Positions 44,041 to 55,736 of a DNA stretch of 64,000 bases are shown here, piece after piece. How positions within the stretch are numbered: position 1 is the stretch's first letter; every line of letters starts with the position of its first letter. Under the pieces are notes generated by a model. The model was not told the origin of the DNA, ran no database searches, and saw only the letters and a program-made list of their open reading frames with translations. The stretch comes from Chamaecyparis obtusa (lineage: Eukaryota; Streptophyta; Pinopsida; Cupressales; Cupressaceae), in contig BSBK01001113.1 of NCBI GenBank assembly GCA_027943335.1, positions 422,501 to 486,500 of the forward strand. Direction: 5' to 3'. Both the position numbers and the translations under genes were made by a program.

Positions 44041-46930
44041 AATATTAACCTTAGGAAATCTATTGATTTTTGTAATCCCTATAATAAAAAGTTTATTCTC
44101 AATTCCTCCCTACTGAAGGATCAGGATGCTCTTACCACCATTAGAATGGTTAGGTCTTTCAACTTGTTTACTCAATTCCCCTCCTAGACTACTCATTGGA
44201 ATATGAATGTTACCTCCTGGAAAAAAGTTCTTCAAACCTTAGGCTAGAAGAAGGCTAGGGATTATAGATCTCAGGAGAACCCCCTTAATGATCAGCTTCA
44301 CATTGCTGAATGGGAAGTCCAATTGAATCCCACCTCCCCTGATCTTATTGAAAATATTTCTCAAGCCAAGGATTCCCTGAGGAAGCATCAACAAGTCAAA
44401 GTTAGGGGTTCCTTCATTAGAGCTCGCAACCATTGGCTTCAATATGGTTATAAAGGATCCAAACTCTTCTTCAACCTCTTGAAACAAAAATAGAGTAGAG
44501 AAAGGATTGATAGGATTGTTGTTGAAGATAAGGAACTTCTCAACATTAATGATATTACTGATGCTTTTGAAAGGTTTTATAAAATGATGTTTACTTCGAA
44601 GGATAATGATGCCTCTAAAGTTAATAGGGATAAATGCAAAGGTATAATTCCTAATAGGATCTTTGATGCAGATGCCCTCTTGCTCAAATCTAGGGTCTCC
44701 CTCCAAGAAATTACTAATGCCATTACTATGCGTAAAGATAATAAAGCCCTTGGCCCTGATGGCCTTCCTGCTGAATTCTACAAGGCTAATATTGATTGGA
44801 TTGCTAAAGATCTTTATGACCTCTACTCTTAAGCCTTTTACTCAGGTACCCTTGGGAATTCCATCAATATGGGCTTTGTTAAACTTGTCCCAAAAGATGG
44901 GGATAAAGCTCTCATTAAAAACTAGTTCCCTATCATGCTCCTCAATGTCTCCTATAAGATTCTTGCTAAAGTCCTTGATTCTCGTCTTGTGAATATCTTC
45001 CCCAAATTTATTTGCTCCACCCAAACTGGCTTCATCAAGGGGAGATATATCCTGGAAAACCTCATTACCTACTGGGAAACTATAGAATGGGCCAAATTCT
45101 CCAACCAAAATGTTGACATGTTTCTCCTTGATTTTGAAAAATCTTACGACATAGTTGAATGGGATTTCATCCTCACCATGCTCAAGGCATTTGGCTTCCC
45201 TGATGAATTCTGCATATATATCAAAGTCCTCCTTAAAGATGCCTCTACCCTAATTGAAGTTAATGGGAATCTCTCTCAACCTATCCCCCTTTCCCGTTCC
45301 ATTAGGCAAGGATGCCCTCTTGCCCATGCCCTCTTTGTGATTGCCTCTGATGCTTTGTTTTAACTTCTCAGAGATGATACTCTGTCTCCTAAAGTTCAGG
45401 GCATTACTCTTCTTGATGATTCTGAGCTTCTTAATATTCAGTTTGCTGATGACACGTCGCTCTTTCTTGAGCTCTCTAATCATAATATTCATTGCCTTAC
45501 TCAAAAGCTTGATATCTTTGGGAAAGCTTCAGTTGCCCACATCTCCAACTCCAAATCCATCCTTCTTGTGTGGGATGAGGAACCCTCAGGCTGGCTTTAT
45601 CAGTCTAGATTCTCCTGGGGTGGTCCTCACAAAATTGTTCGATACTTGGGTATTCCCTTCTCCATCTCCCCCTCCCTTCAGGATATGTGGCTTTGGATTA
45701 AGGAAAGAATTAGTAAGAAACTTAATAAATGGGATAATAGAGTGCTATCCCTTGTTGGAAGGATCCAAGTTTGTCAAAAGATCCTCTCTTCATACAACAT
45801 ATACTACTCATTTGCTTGGATGTTTAGTAATTATAAGGTGTTCAAAATAAAAAAGGTTGTCAGAAGGTTCCTTTGGTCTGATGGGAAAGGAAAAAGAAAG
45901 GCCCATGCTGTCAAATGGAGCTGGTGCCGTGTTGACAAGAAGCCCAGAGGGTTGGGTTTGAAAGATCTCAGGCAGCAAGGGATTTCCCTTGCTGCTAAAT
46001 GGATCTTCGAGGCCCTTGATGGTCAGGAACCTTGGAAGGTGTTGATAAGGAATAATATTCAATCTGGTGTCCCCAAACATGCCAAAACTTGGAAAAATCT
46101 CCCCTTTAGTGATCTTGTTGCTAGTTCCTTTCCTGTCTTTGTCCAGGGTACTTGGGTCTTCAAATCTTTTTGGAGGGCTTGGGAACATGTGTGTCGATAC
46201 ATCTATAACTCTAGGTTTGATAATAGCAAATCTCTACATGGTGAACGTTCAATTTGGTGGAACCTCCACCACAATGGTAAGCCTCTTGCCTTAACCCAAG
46301 GTTGTTCTGCTAGATACTGGCATAGTAAAGGGATTAAGTGTTTTATGGACATCTTGGATAATAACAACCTTATAAGCTAGCAAACTATTAGTAGTAATTT
46401 TGATCTCTCTGACTCTCACAAAAGAACTTTCAACATGGTTAAGAATGCTTCTGCCCCTCTTAATCTTCCCCATAGTATTAATGTGGACTCCCACAGGTAC
46501 CTCTCGTTCCGATGGGATGATGGATCCCTCCTCCCTAAAGTTAAAGCTAAAGACATTTATAAGGTCCTTAATGGTGACTCCTCAATTCTGGACCACCTTA
46601 ATTCCATTTGGTATGTTAATATTAACCCCCCTGATTGGCAGAAAACTTTAGAAAATTTTTGGAAGTCCCCCATTCCCCCCAAGATTAAATGCTTCAAATG
46701 GTAGCTCATGCTGGATAGACTGACTATTAGAGATCAACAAGGGGGCTTTGATACTTGTCTTGTTTGTAAAATGCATGAGAGCATGAGGCACATTTTCTTT
46801 GATTGTTCTTTTGTTAGGGAAGTGTGGATGCTATTTGGAATTTCCAAACTGAACATGCTTGTACTTTTGATATCATTACTGGATCTATTCTAGGTCTCAA
46901 AAAAGATGCTAACCTTTTTTGGCATATCAT
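44041..46930 (+). pseudogene. LINE reverse transcriptase and zf-RVT region
   Basis: The RT is readable as ALGPDGLPAEFY, FVKLVPK, TQTGFIKGRYILENL, FLLDFEKSYDIVEWDF (motif A), SIRQGCPLAHALFVIASDAL (motif B) and IQFADDTSLFLEL (FADD active site) at about 45440. A connection region (RYLGIPFS, RFLWSDG) follows in a good open frame at 45568-46380. The Cys-rich zf-RVT (TCLVCKMHESMRHIFFDCSF) is at about 46755-46815. Scattered TAG/TAA stops break the frame. Unlike the copy at 9971, no RNase H domain is visible at the end. Confidence 0.9.
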
Positions 46931-47533
46931 TTCTTCTTACATCCTTTGGTTTATTTGGAAATTTAGAAATGAGGAAAAATTTCAAGGTAATGGGAGAGTT
47001 CTTACTGGGTTTCCTAGAAAACTCATACGTTTTAAAATTATTTCGTAGGTTTGTTGTGTGATACGGCTAGAGAAGGAGAAGCTGCAAAGATTTCTCCATG
47101 ATGACCATGCCACCATGTTTATCTACATTGAATGAAAATGGCTTTGAATGGGCCAACATTGTGAACTATCAAGCTGCCTTTGATGATGCTCTTAAAAAGC
47201 TGCTTAGGGAAATCAGGGATACTAGAGGGCCCTATTTTGATAAACTTGAATTATTCGCTCATGTCTTCGAAAGGAAGAAAGTTGTGTGGATGGAGGGTGC
47301 TCAAGGATGGACCTCTTGGGTTGAAGACTATAATGATGTTTTGCTCTGACTGTTATTGGCTCCTTTTCGGTGTTTATACTCTCAATAACTGTTATCTACT
47401 GTGATGATTTGTCCTACTTTGTAATAGTTATTTTGATGTGAACTTGGTGGGTTGAGGCTCCCCTTCCCCACTCCTCCTTTTGTACTTCTCCTTTTTTGAT
47501 CAATCGATATATAATTAAAAAAAAGACATTTTA

Positions 47534-48483
47534 AAATATTACAAGTCTTTCTAAATTATTATTTAATTACTATTTAGATTTTGATATAACTTGACTTTTT
47601 ATTTAATTCATTCTACTTAATTTTTAATTTAAACATAAGCTTGAAATTTATTTTAATATTTTGTGTCTTTCTTCACATAATAATTAAAAATTATTGGAAT
47701 TAGTTTACATTTTAAATTTGTGATTTAATTTGTAAATTTTCTCTCTTTCTATAAAACTATATCCCTATTGCAAATATACCATCAGCTTGTATGTTAAAAA
47801 TTTATAAAATTATTATAAATTTTACTATTTCAATAAAATACAAAAGAATACATTACCAAAATTCACTTCTTTTAGTTTTCTTTTTCCAAACTGATATGAT
47901 TGATGATCTCATAGCAACTTCTCCCTAATTTAAAACCTTTTTCATTTTGGAAACCACTCATTTCTATTCAATAATGACTAATAGTTGTGTAGATATCTTG
48001 TCAAATTGAAAGGAATGAGATAGAATTAAAATTAAAAAATAATATAAATAAATGAAAGATATATAATTATTTGATTAATGTATCTATAATTAATTTATAG
48101 ATTTTTTTTAATAAAAAAGATCTAATTTTATGATTTGTTATTTAAACTGTTTACCAATAAAATTATATTATGTTTAAAAGAGAGAGAGAGAGAGGGAGAG
48201 ATCTAGAGGGAGCTATAGCAATCAAAAGAGGTAGACATAAAGTGGGAAAGAGAGAAAAATAAACTGGCAGTGTCCACTACGCACCGTGTCTGTGAACTCT
48301 TTAACACACAACACGAGGAAAATTTTACCCGCAACTCTTTTGGTTGTTTATTTTTTGGGGGCTTAAATACAGTTAGGTAGCCATTAGATTTAATGGTCTC
48401 TTCATTGCGAGGTTTCTCTTTCGGGTGAATTTCCATCCTAGAAGTTCTCTTGGAAACATCGTTATGGCGGAGGGGCTTTAGTG
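47534..48483. other. Spacer with (GA)n, upstream of receptor kinase
   Basis: AT-rich, with a (GA)n microsatellite at about 48179-48203. The last 150 bp are the likely promoter and leader of the receptor-kinase pseudogene; a cttaaata TATA-like box sits at about 48362. No gene seen. Confidence 0.4.
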
Positions 48484-48664
48484 ATGGGAAATATATGCTT
48501 AAGCCTACTTTTTACAGTTACTCTGTTCACTCAGCTCAAGAGTAATGGTGGTGCTAGAGATACTATTTCCTCGGGTGCCTCCCTTAGTGGAAATCAGACA
48601 ATAATCTCAAAAAAAGGCACATTTGAGTTGGGGTTCTTCAGCCCAAATGGAAGCAACTGGTATA

Positions 48665-48931
48665 TGTTAGATGTGAAGGCCAACGGACAATCTATTTTCT
48701 TATGTATTTTATTATGACCCTTCGGTTCTACAAACCTTTCATTGTATTCATCTAGAGCCTTTATATATTGGCTACTCCTATTCATTTGTAATTAACTTTT
48801 GAGATATAATACAATACTCTGTAGTCTGGATGTAGCCACAATTTGTGGTGAACCAGGATAAATCATGTCTTTGTGTTTTCTATTTAGTTTTTAAATCTGA
48901 TGTATATTTTTCTCATTTTTCAATCCTTTCA
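48665..48931 (+). repeat. 5' LTR of second copia element
   Basis: Contains tttatatattgg (TATA-like, about 48762) and ends caatcctttca just before the PBS. Same family as the reversed LTR at 13672-13941. Confidence 0.95.
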
Positions 48932-48987
48932 ATTGGTATCAGAGCACAGGCTGTGCAGGATGGAATCGGGGTTGAATTTTTGGAGAG

Positions 48988-51900
48988 ATGGAGGATTTGA
49001 AAATAGAGAAATTCGCAGGCAAAAACTTCAGCCTGTGGAAAGTGCAGATGCGCTCTTTGTTGATCAAGCAAGAACTTGAAATCACAATAGATGGAAAAGC
49101 TAATAAACCAGCAGTGATGTCGGATGAATATTGGAAGAAAATTGATGATAAAGCAATGACATCAATTTTTCTTTCACTGTCACAAAATGTTTTCTTTAAT
49201 GTCTACAATGAAAATACAACAAAAGAAGTTTGGGATAAACTTCAGAGCACATACGAAATGGCATTGGCTGCGAACAAAATCTTCATTATGAAGAAGCTTT
49301 ATAAGCTCAAAATGAAGGAAGGAACTACGATGTCGAATCATGTGAATGATTTGAACACTTTATTGTGTCAAGCAACCTCGGTTGGAATGACTCAAGATGA
49401 TGAAGCCAAAGCTATCATCTTATTATGTTCTTTACCGGATAGCTGGGATCCCGTAGTTATAGCGGTTAGCACTGCTAATTCCTCAAAGAAGCTAGTCTAT
49501 GATGATGTGGTTGCTAATTTACTTAGTGAAGATATGATAAGAAGTAACAAAGACACCCCAGCCGGTGATGCTCTTACCATGGTGAGCACCGAAAGAAGGG
49601 GAAGAAGCCAGCATAGAAACAATAATAATAACCATAATTACAATCAAAGGAAATCAAGATCACCCAATCGATCAAAGTCAAGAGGAAGAAATGGAGAGTG
49701 CTGGTTTTGTGGCAAACCAGGCCACTCAAAATGAAATTGTAGATTCTACAAGAAAGCACAAGAAAAAGTGAGGAATTGTGAAGCTAATACAACCTATGGA
49801 GTAGATGAAGCTGCTCTAGTTCTTTCTACAAGCGACTCAAAATCAGATTCTTGGGTGATAGATTCCAGAGCCTCCTTCCATGCTACTTCATGTACGGATT
49901 ATTTTAAAAATTATTAAGAAGGTGAATTTGGAGAAGTATTTTTGGGCGACAATAAAGCATGTAAAATCATTGGGAAAGGTGAAGTTCTTTTGCATCTAGA
50001 AGGTGGTTCAAAATTGTTACTCAAAGATGTTAGACATGTTCCTCAATTAAAGAGGAATTTAAGTTTAGTCAGCCAACTATATATCCAAGGATTTAAAATA
50101 GAACTCACGGATACTTGGAAAATAGTCAAAGGTTCATTGGCTATTGCAAAAGGAGAGAAGACCGGTAGCCTCTATATTTTGAAACCAATCAATGAGGTGG
50201 GAGCTGCTATGATAGTCATAGGCAGCGATGCAGCACTTTGGCATCAAAGATTAGGCCACATGAGCAAGAAAGGCCTAGAAGCACTACTCAAGAGGGATCA
50301 ACTACTGGGTCTCCAATCAGCAAACTTGGAGTTTTGTGAACATTGTCTCTATGGCAAGCAAAAATGGGTCAGCTTCTTGAAAGATGGGCATGAGATGAAG
50401 GAAAAACCATTGGAGCTTGTGCACTCAAATGTATTTGGTCCTACTAAGTTAAGCTCTTTAGGAGGCGCTAAATATTTCATTACTTTCCTTGATGATTGTA
50501 CTAGGAAAGTTTGGATATATATGATGGCAAATAAATCAGAAGTTTTTTCTAAATTAAAAATTTTCAAAGCTCTTGTTGAAAACCAAAGAGGCCAAAAAAT
50601 TAAATGTTTAAAAATGGATAATGGAGGAGAGTTTTGTTCACTGGAATTTGATAACTATTGTGCAGATAATGGTATCCGTAGGGTGAAAGTTGTCCCCTAC
50701 ACTCAAGAAAATGGGGTAGCGGAAAGGCTTAATAGAACAATCCTTCAGAAAGCTCGTTGTATGCTTTCCAAGGTAGGTTTGGGGAAATAATTTTGGGCTG
50801 AAGCATGCAATACAGCAGTCTATTTGATTAATCGAAGTCCCTCATCAAGGTTGAACTTTGAAATTCTGGAAGAAGAATGGAAAGGAAGAAGAATTTCCTA
50901 CTCCCATCTTAAAGTGTTTGGTTGTTAGGCTTTTGCACATGTTCCTAAAGAAAAACGGAGCAAGCTGGAAACCAAATCACAGCCTTGCATATTCATTGGA
51001 TATGGGGAAGAACAATTTGGTTATAGACTTTGGAGCTTAACTGATAAGAAAATTATTAGAAGCAGGGATGTAGTCTTTAATGAAAATACATTTCCTCATT
51101 CTAAAGAACAAGAAATTCCTACAAAAGAGTACATTTCCCTATTTGACATGATGAATAATGGAAATCAAAATTCTCCCATCTACTCACATGTGAATCCTAC
51201 AGCAAACTCCCCAGTCTCTATTCTACCCTCAATGCCTCATCAAAGCTCTTCATCGGAAGACTTGTTGAATGAAATTAGCTATGATTATGATTCCTCTACT
51301 CACAGTAATACAACATAATCCTTTCAATTGGTAATACAAGACAATCCTAAAACACAAGAAGAAAAGGACTTCATGGAGAAAATTCCATATAAATCTGCAG
51401 TTGGCAGCATCATGTATGCAATGGTTTCTACTCGCCCCAACATTGCTCATGCGGTGGGAGTTGTGAGTAGATTCATGAGCAATCCCGGGAAAGCTCATTG
51501 GGAAGTTGTTAAGTGGATACTAAGGTACCTAAAAGGAACTTTGGATTATGTATTATGCTTTGGAGGAAATCAGGTTCAGCTGCAAGGTTACACCGATTTT
51601 GATCTTGCCGAAGATTTGGACAAATGAAGGTCTACTACTGGATATATCTTCACATTTGCTGGAGCTGCCATTAGTTGGGCTTCAAGGTTGCAGCATTGCA
51701 TTGCTCTTTCTTTAGCTGAGGTTGAATACCTAGCTCTTTCTGAAGGTGCAAGGGAAATGATTTGGCTTTAGCGGCTATTTGGTGATTTGAAAGTGCATCA
51801 AAATGAGTATAAATTGTTTTGTGATAGCCACAGTGCTATCTTCATGGCTCATAATCACTCTTCACAATGTCACTCTAAGCACGTTGACGCACATGTTCAC

Positions 51901-52047
51901 TTCGTTCGTCATGCAGTTGAAGAGGGAAAGTTGGAAGTGGTGAAGATTGATACTAAGATCAATCCAGCAGATATATTCACCAAGGTTGTCGGCAAAGAGA
52001 AGTTTGATTGTGCAAGGACTTCTCTTAGCCTTGTGAAGAAACGGTAA
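48988..52047 (+). pseudogene. Copia gag-PR-INT-(deleted RT)-RNase H
   Basis: The gag MEDLKIEKFAGKNFSLWKVQ is open for 248 codons, ending in the knuckle CWFCGKPGHSK-stop-NC (CX2CX4HX4C intact, but TGA replaces the Trp or similar codon). The protease site DSRASFHAT has Arg for the Gly of DSG. Integrase: LWHQRLGHMSKKGL, CEHCLYGKQKWVSF, KMDNGGEFCS and NGVAERLNRTI, so the catalytic Glu is kept. After about 51300 the text jumps from the linker (SSSEDLLNEISYDYDSS) to DFMEKIPYKSAVGSIMYAMV. The RT with its YVDD site is therefore deleted. RNase H follows (LQGYTDFD, LSLAEVEYLALSEG, ADIFTKVVGKEKFDCARTSL). Stops lie at about 49733, 49915, 50788, 50927, 51317, 51625 and 51769. Confidence 0.93.
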
Positions 52048-52110
52048 GGCAACACTTCAGCAGGGTATTGGGTGAACAGTTGCAGTATGCTTGTCCTTTA
52101 GGTGGGAGTT

Positions 52111-52377
52111 TGTTAGATGTGAAGGCCAATAGATAATCTATTTTCTTATGTATTTTATTATGACCCTTCGGTTCTACAAACCTTTCATTGTATTCATCTA
52201 GAGCCTTTATATATTGGCTGCTCCTGTTCATTTGTAATTAACTTTTGAGATATAATACAATACTCTGTAGTCTGGACGTAGCCACAATTTGTGGTGAACC
52301 AGGATAAATCATGCCTTTGTGTTTTCTATTTAGTTTTTAAATCTGCTGTATATTTTTCTCATTTTTCAATCCTTTCA
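52111..52377 (+). repeat. 3' LTR of second copia element
   Basis: TGTTAGATGTGAAGGCCAATAG to CCTTTCA, then gtata and the receptor-kinase frame again (ttggcatctggtatgcc). Confidence 0.95.
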
Positions 52378-52965
52378 GTATATTGGCATCTGGTATGCCC
52401 AAATTCTAGAAAAGACTTATGTTTGGGTGGCCAACAGGGACACACCCGCCAGAAACTGGTCTGTCATTTTGATGCTATCAAGAGAAGGTAATTTGGTTCT
52501 GTTCGATGCAGAAGGTACATCTATTTGGTTAGTCAACACAACAAACAAGGCATCCTAGGCTGTGTTAATGGATTCTGGTAATTTCTTAATGCTGCCCAAT
52601 AACAGTGACTCTAATACTATTTGGTAGAGTTTCGGCAATCCCATAGATACCTTGTTACCCGGGATGAGATTCAGTGGATAGCAAAAGCTAATCTCTTGGA
52701 AAAGCTCAACGGATCTTGCTCCTGGGCTTTTTTCCCTATAGAGGGATCCGGCTGGGGCCAAACAATTTGTGCTAAAATGGAACAATTCTGTACAGTATTG
52801 GGTGACCAGAACTTGGGATGGCACAATTTTTAGTGCAATGCCAGAAATTGCAGACAAACATATTTTCAATATCAGCATTGAAAGTAATGGCTCTGGTTTG
52901 TATTTCACTTATATGTTGGTTCCTACCGTCAATATTCTGGCATGCTTTGTCGTGACTAAGTTCGG

Positions 52966-53341
52966 ATTTGAAAACCTTATTTGTGGAATTGGAATTTGGC
53001 CCAAAACCTTATTATCTCATAATAAGGTTTTGATATTCTGGTTTTGCATTACTAGAAGATAAATTGGACTGTTTGGTTGAAAGGGAAGATGAGCAAGTTT
53101 TAGGAATTTTGGGAAATAAGCCAATAAAAAGTAGAGCAATAAAGTACCATAACCAAGTTTTCAAATGAATTCCACCTATTTTGGTGGAAGATGTGCTTCC
53201 CATTTTTTCCCCAAAATGGAAAGATGAAAACCATCTTCCAATTCTGGTTCAAATATCAGTGCATCACCCAAACTAGGGATATCAAGACATAACTGGAAGA
53301 TGGCCCCAAATTCCAATTCCTTCGTGCGAACAAACGGGGCC
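52966..53341. other. About 375-bp insert with duplicated gene segment at both edges
   Basis: The gene text tatatgttggttcctac-gtca...gtgactaagtt occurs at about 52909-52965 and again at 53342-53402, with a few substitutions and a 3-bp indel. The second copy continues the receptor-kinase frame; the first runs into foreign text. The insert has an internal inverted element ggaattggaatttgg (52987-53001) and its complement (about 53307-53322), and its right end reads outward as ggccccgtttgttcg next to TTA, like a Tourist terminus. A decayed MITE is likely, but a about 60-bp flanking duplication is not explained by MITE insertion. Confidence 0.6.
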
Positions 53342-55598
53342 TTATATGTTGGTTCCTACTGTCATCAATGTTCTGGCACATTTTGTGGTGACTAAGTTTG
53401 GACAAGGGTGCCAATATGCATTCGTAAGGAGTACTTGGAATATGTTTTGGTCTATGCCCAGAGATGGGTGCACCGTATATGGTACCTATGGTGCATACAG
53501 AACCTGTGACTCCAGAAATCTTCAGTCGTGTAGCTGCGTGGAAGCCTTCAAACCCATAGACAATCATGCCTAGGTTTCCCAAGATTGGGCGTCAAGTGGG
53601 TGTGTTCGGCAGAGCCTGTTAAACTACAGCACTAATCGATTCATCGACCTTGGAGTCACGTTGCATGATGATTACACTTTCTCATACTCTGCACCCACAA
53701 AGAAAGATTTCCACAAAGCCTGCCTCTGCAACTGCTCGTGCACCGCATTTGCTTTCGATCCGCCTTCAGGGCCCTACCAAATCTGGTCCAGAGATTTGCT
53801 AAACATATGCAACTCTACTTTAACAAAAAGCAATACAAATATCTTCATTAGAGTGGGTCCCTCCGAACATTCGAAAACCAAAAATATTATAGGCCCGGTT
53901 CTTGGGATCGTTGGTGCACTCACCCTTGCCCTAACTATTTCTTTAGTTTTGATTTGGCGGAGGCGTCAGCAGCGATCGATGGACAGGCATGCGGAATCCT
54001 CTGACTCTTTTCTAAGAATGTTTACCTACAAGGAGTTGAAAATTGCAACAAGGAATTTTAGGTCTAAGTTGGGAAGTGAAGGATCTAGCTCTGTGTTCAA
54101 AGGATCTCTACCAGACGGTACCCTTATGGCCGTGAAAAAAATGAAGGGTTCAAAACAAGATGAAAAGCAATTCCGAGCAGAAATTAGTTCTCCTGGAAAC
54201 ATACAGCATGTCAATCTGGTCAGGCTTCACAGGTTTTGTGCTCAAGGATCAAAATGGTTATTGATCTATGATTACATGCCCAATGGTTCTCTGAATTCCC
54301 TACTATTCACAAGTAGTGAGGGGAAGGTACTGGACTGGAATACCCGATTTGAGATCGCAATAGGCACTGCCAGAGGGTTACTCTATCTCCACGAAGAATG
54401 CAGAGGTTGCATCATTCACAGCGATGTTAAGCCCAAAAACATCCTGTTGGATGGTGATTTGTCCCCAAAATTGGCCGATTTTGGGTTGGAAAAACTCATG
54501 GATAGAGATTTGAGCCGTGTGCTGACCACTACAAGAGGAACTAGAGGATACTTGGCTCCAAAGTGGATCTTCGGTACTCCCATCACTCCCAAGGTAGACG
54601 TCTATAGTTTTGGTATGACCTTTTTGGAAATCATTTCCAGGCAAAGAAATCTAGATTTAACCATGCAACCTTCGCGTAAGCTTCATTTCCCAACATGGGC
54701 TGCAACTCAATTTCAGTAGGGGAACATAATTAATATTGTGGAGGAGGGTGTTGTAGAGGAGGCAGACATGGAAAAGGTAAGAAGAGCATGAGTTGTAGCA
54801 TTGTTATGCATTCAGGAGGACGAGGAAGTGAGACCCGGTATGAGGCAAGTGATGCAGATGCTAGAAGGGAAGATGGAGCCTCAAACACCGTAGATTCTCA
54901 GCTCTACGGTTATGGATAGGCCAGTAAACAGAAACCACACAACTAGCTACAGTGATAGCAATCTAACTAGTTAAGAGAACTTAAGCTTAAACATTAGTTA
55001 ATAGGTAAAATCAATTCTAAGTAGTCAATAAATATATGTATGCCACTGTCCGTATCTAAGGTAAACTAATATTCTTCTATGCAGATTTTATCTTCATTTG
55101 AGAACTCCCAATAATATTTTAATAGGATTTGAACTTTGATAACAAGGATTGCAATAACACAATTTAATTACTATAATTTATGTGTTTTAAAAATATTTTT
55201 GTTTTGAAGCTTTTTATAAAATAGTATAAATAATTTTATATGGTATATATGTTTAAATATATTTTCCTTATAGCATATATAATTAACATATTATTATTAA
55301 ACACACACAACTAACAATAATCTTTTATGTTTTAACTCTTAAGTAAGTAAAAATAATTCCTGATTAAAAATAAAATAACATAAAGGTCTACCTTTCTCTC
55401 TTTCTTTCTCTATCTGTTTATACATTACTAACAGTCAAATATGTAAAGAATAATAAAACATATTCAATATATAAATATATATGAAAATAACTCATAATTA
55501 AGCAAAAATAAATCAAAGTTCACTCTAAAATAATTCTAAAAATAAAAATAAAAACTCTTGAATAAATAAGATAACATTTTAGAAAATAATGTATGCAT

Positions 55599-55621
55599 CT
55601 CTCTCTCTCTCTCTCTCTCTC
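55599..55621 (+). repeat. (CT)n microsatellite
   Basis: Uninterrupted CT for about 11 units inside unit 1; unit 2 has only an imperfect ctctctccctctccctct at the matching place. Confidence 0.95.
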
Positions 55622-55672
55622 GTAATATTAGCATATCTATTTTTTTAAAAATGTCAAAAACACTTAGTGATG

Positions 55673-55736
55673 CGTTCTGAAGGTGCCCATTTTTAATTGA
55701 ATTTATGTATTAAGTGAAATAGACACCTTCAGAACG
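55673..55736. repeat. 13-bp perfect inverted repeat
   Basis: cgttctgaaggtg at 55673-55685 and its complement at 55724-55736, 38-nt spacer. In unit 2 the same spot (about 56327-56390) has the diverged arms attcttgatgtg and caccttgagaac. Confidence 0.8.

Larger units (their letters stand above)
42881..47520 (+). mobile_element. L1-type LINE, near full-length, dead
   Basis: The order is ORF1 remnant, AP-type endonuclease, reverse transcriptase, zf-RVT region, then a 3' tail ending in a run of A (47517-47524). A 13-bp direct repeat with one mismatch (aaaagatatttta at 42868-42880, aaaagacatttta at 47521-47533) fits the target duplication, although its A-rich nature weakens the point. Many stop codons interrupt both ORFs. 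The large size shows little 5' truncation. Confidence 0.88.
48665..52377 (+). mobile_element. Ty1/copia element with internal RT deletion
   Basis: 267-bp LTRs at 48665-48931 and 52111-52377 (TGTTAGATGTGAAGGCC...CCTTTCA) flanked by the perfect target duplication gtata (48660-48664 and 52378-52382). PBS tggtatcagagc is at 48935-48946 and a purine-containing ggtgggagtt precedes the 3' LTR. The LTRs differ at about eight positions by eye, so the insertion is fairly young. Total 3713 bp, short for copia because most of the RT is missing. It inserted in the B-lectin coding exon of the receptor kinase in the same orientation. Confidence 0.97.
48484..54974 (+). pseudogene. G-type lectin S-receptor-like kinase, split by copia insertion
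   Basis: These single-pass receptors carry a mannose-binding B-lectin, S-locus glycoprotein and PAN domains outside the cell and a Ser/Thr kinase inside. From ATG 48484: signal peptide MGNICLSLLFTVTLF, lectin start SLSGNQTIISKKGTFELGFF, then the copia element. After it, YIGIWYAQILEKTYVWVANR continues the lectin in frame. The S-locus domain includes TWDGTIFSAM and WNMFWSMPRDGCTVYGTYGA. PAN is CLCNCSCTAFAF, the membrane segment about 53890-53960, then RRRQQR. Kinase: AVKKMKGS (Lys), HSDVKPKNILLD, ADFGLEKL, APKWIFGTPITPKVDVYSFG (APE changed to APK). In-frame stops at about 52556, 52626 and 53571, among others, and a second insertion at 52966-53341 show the gene is dead. Confidence 0.93.
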
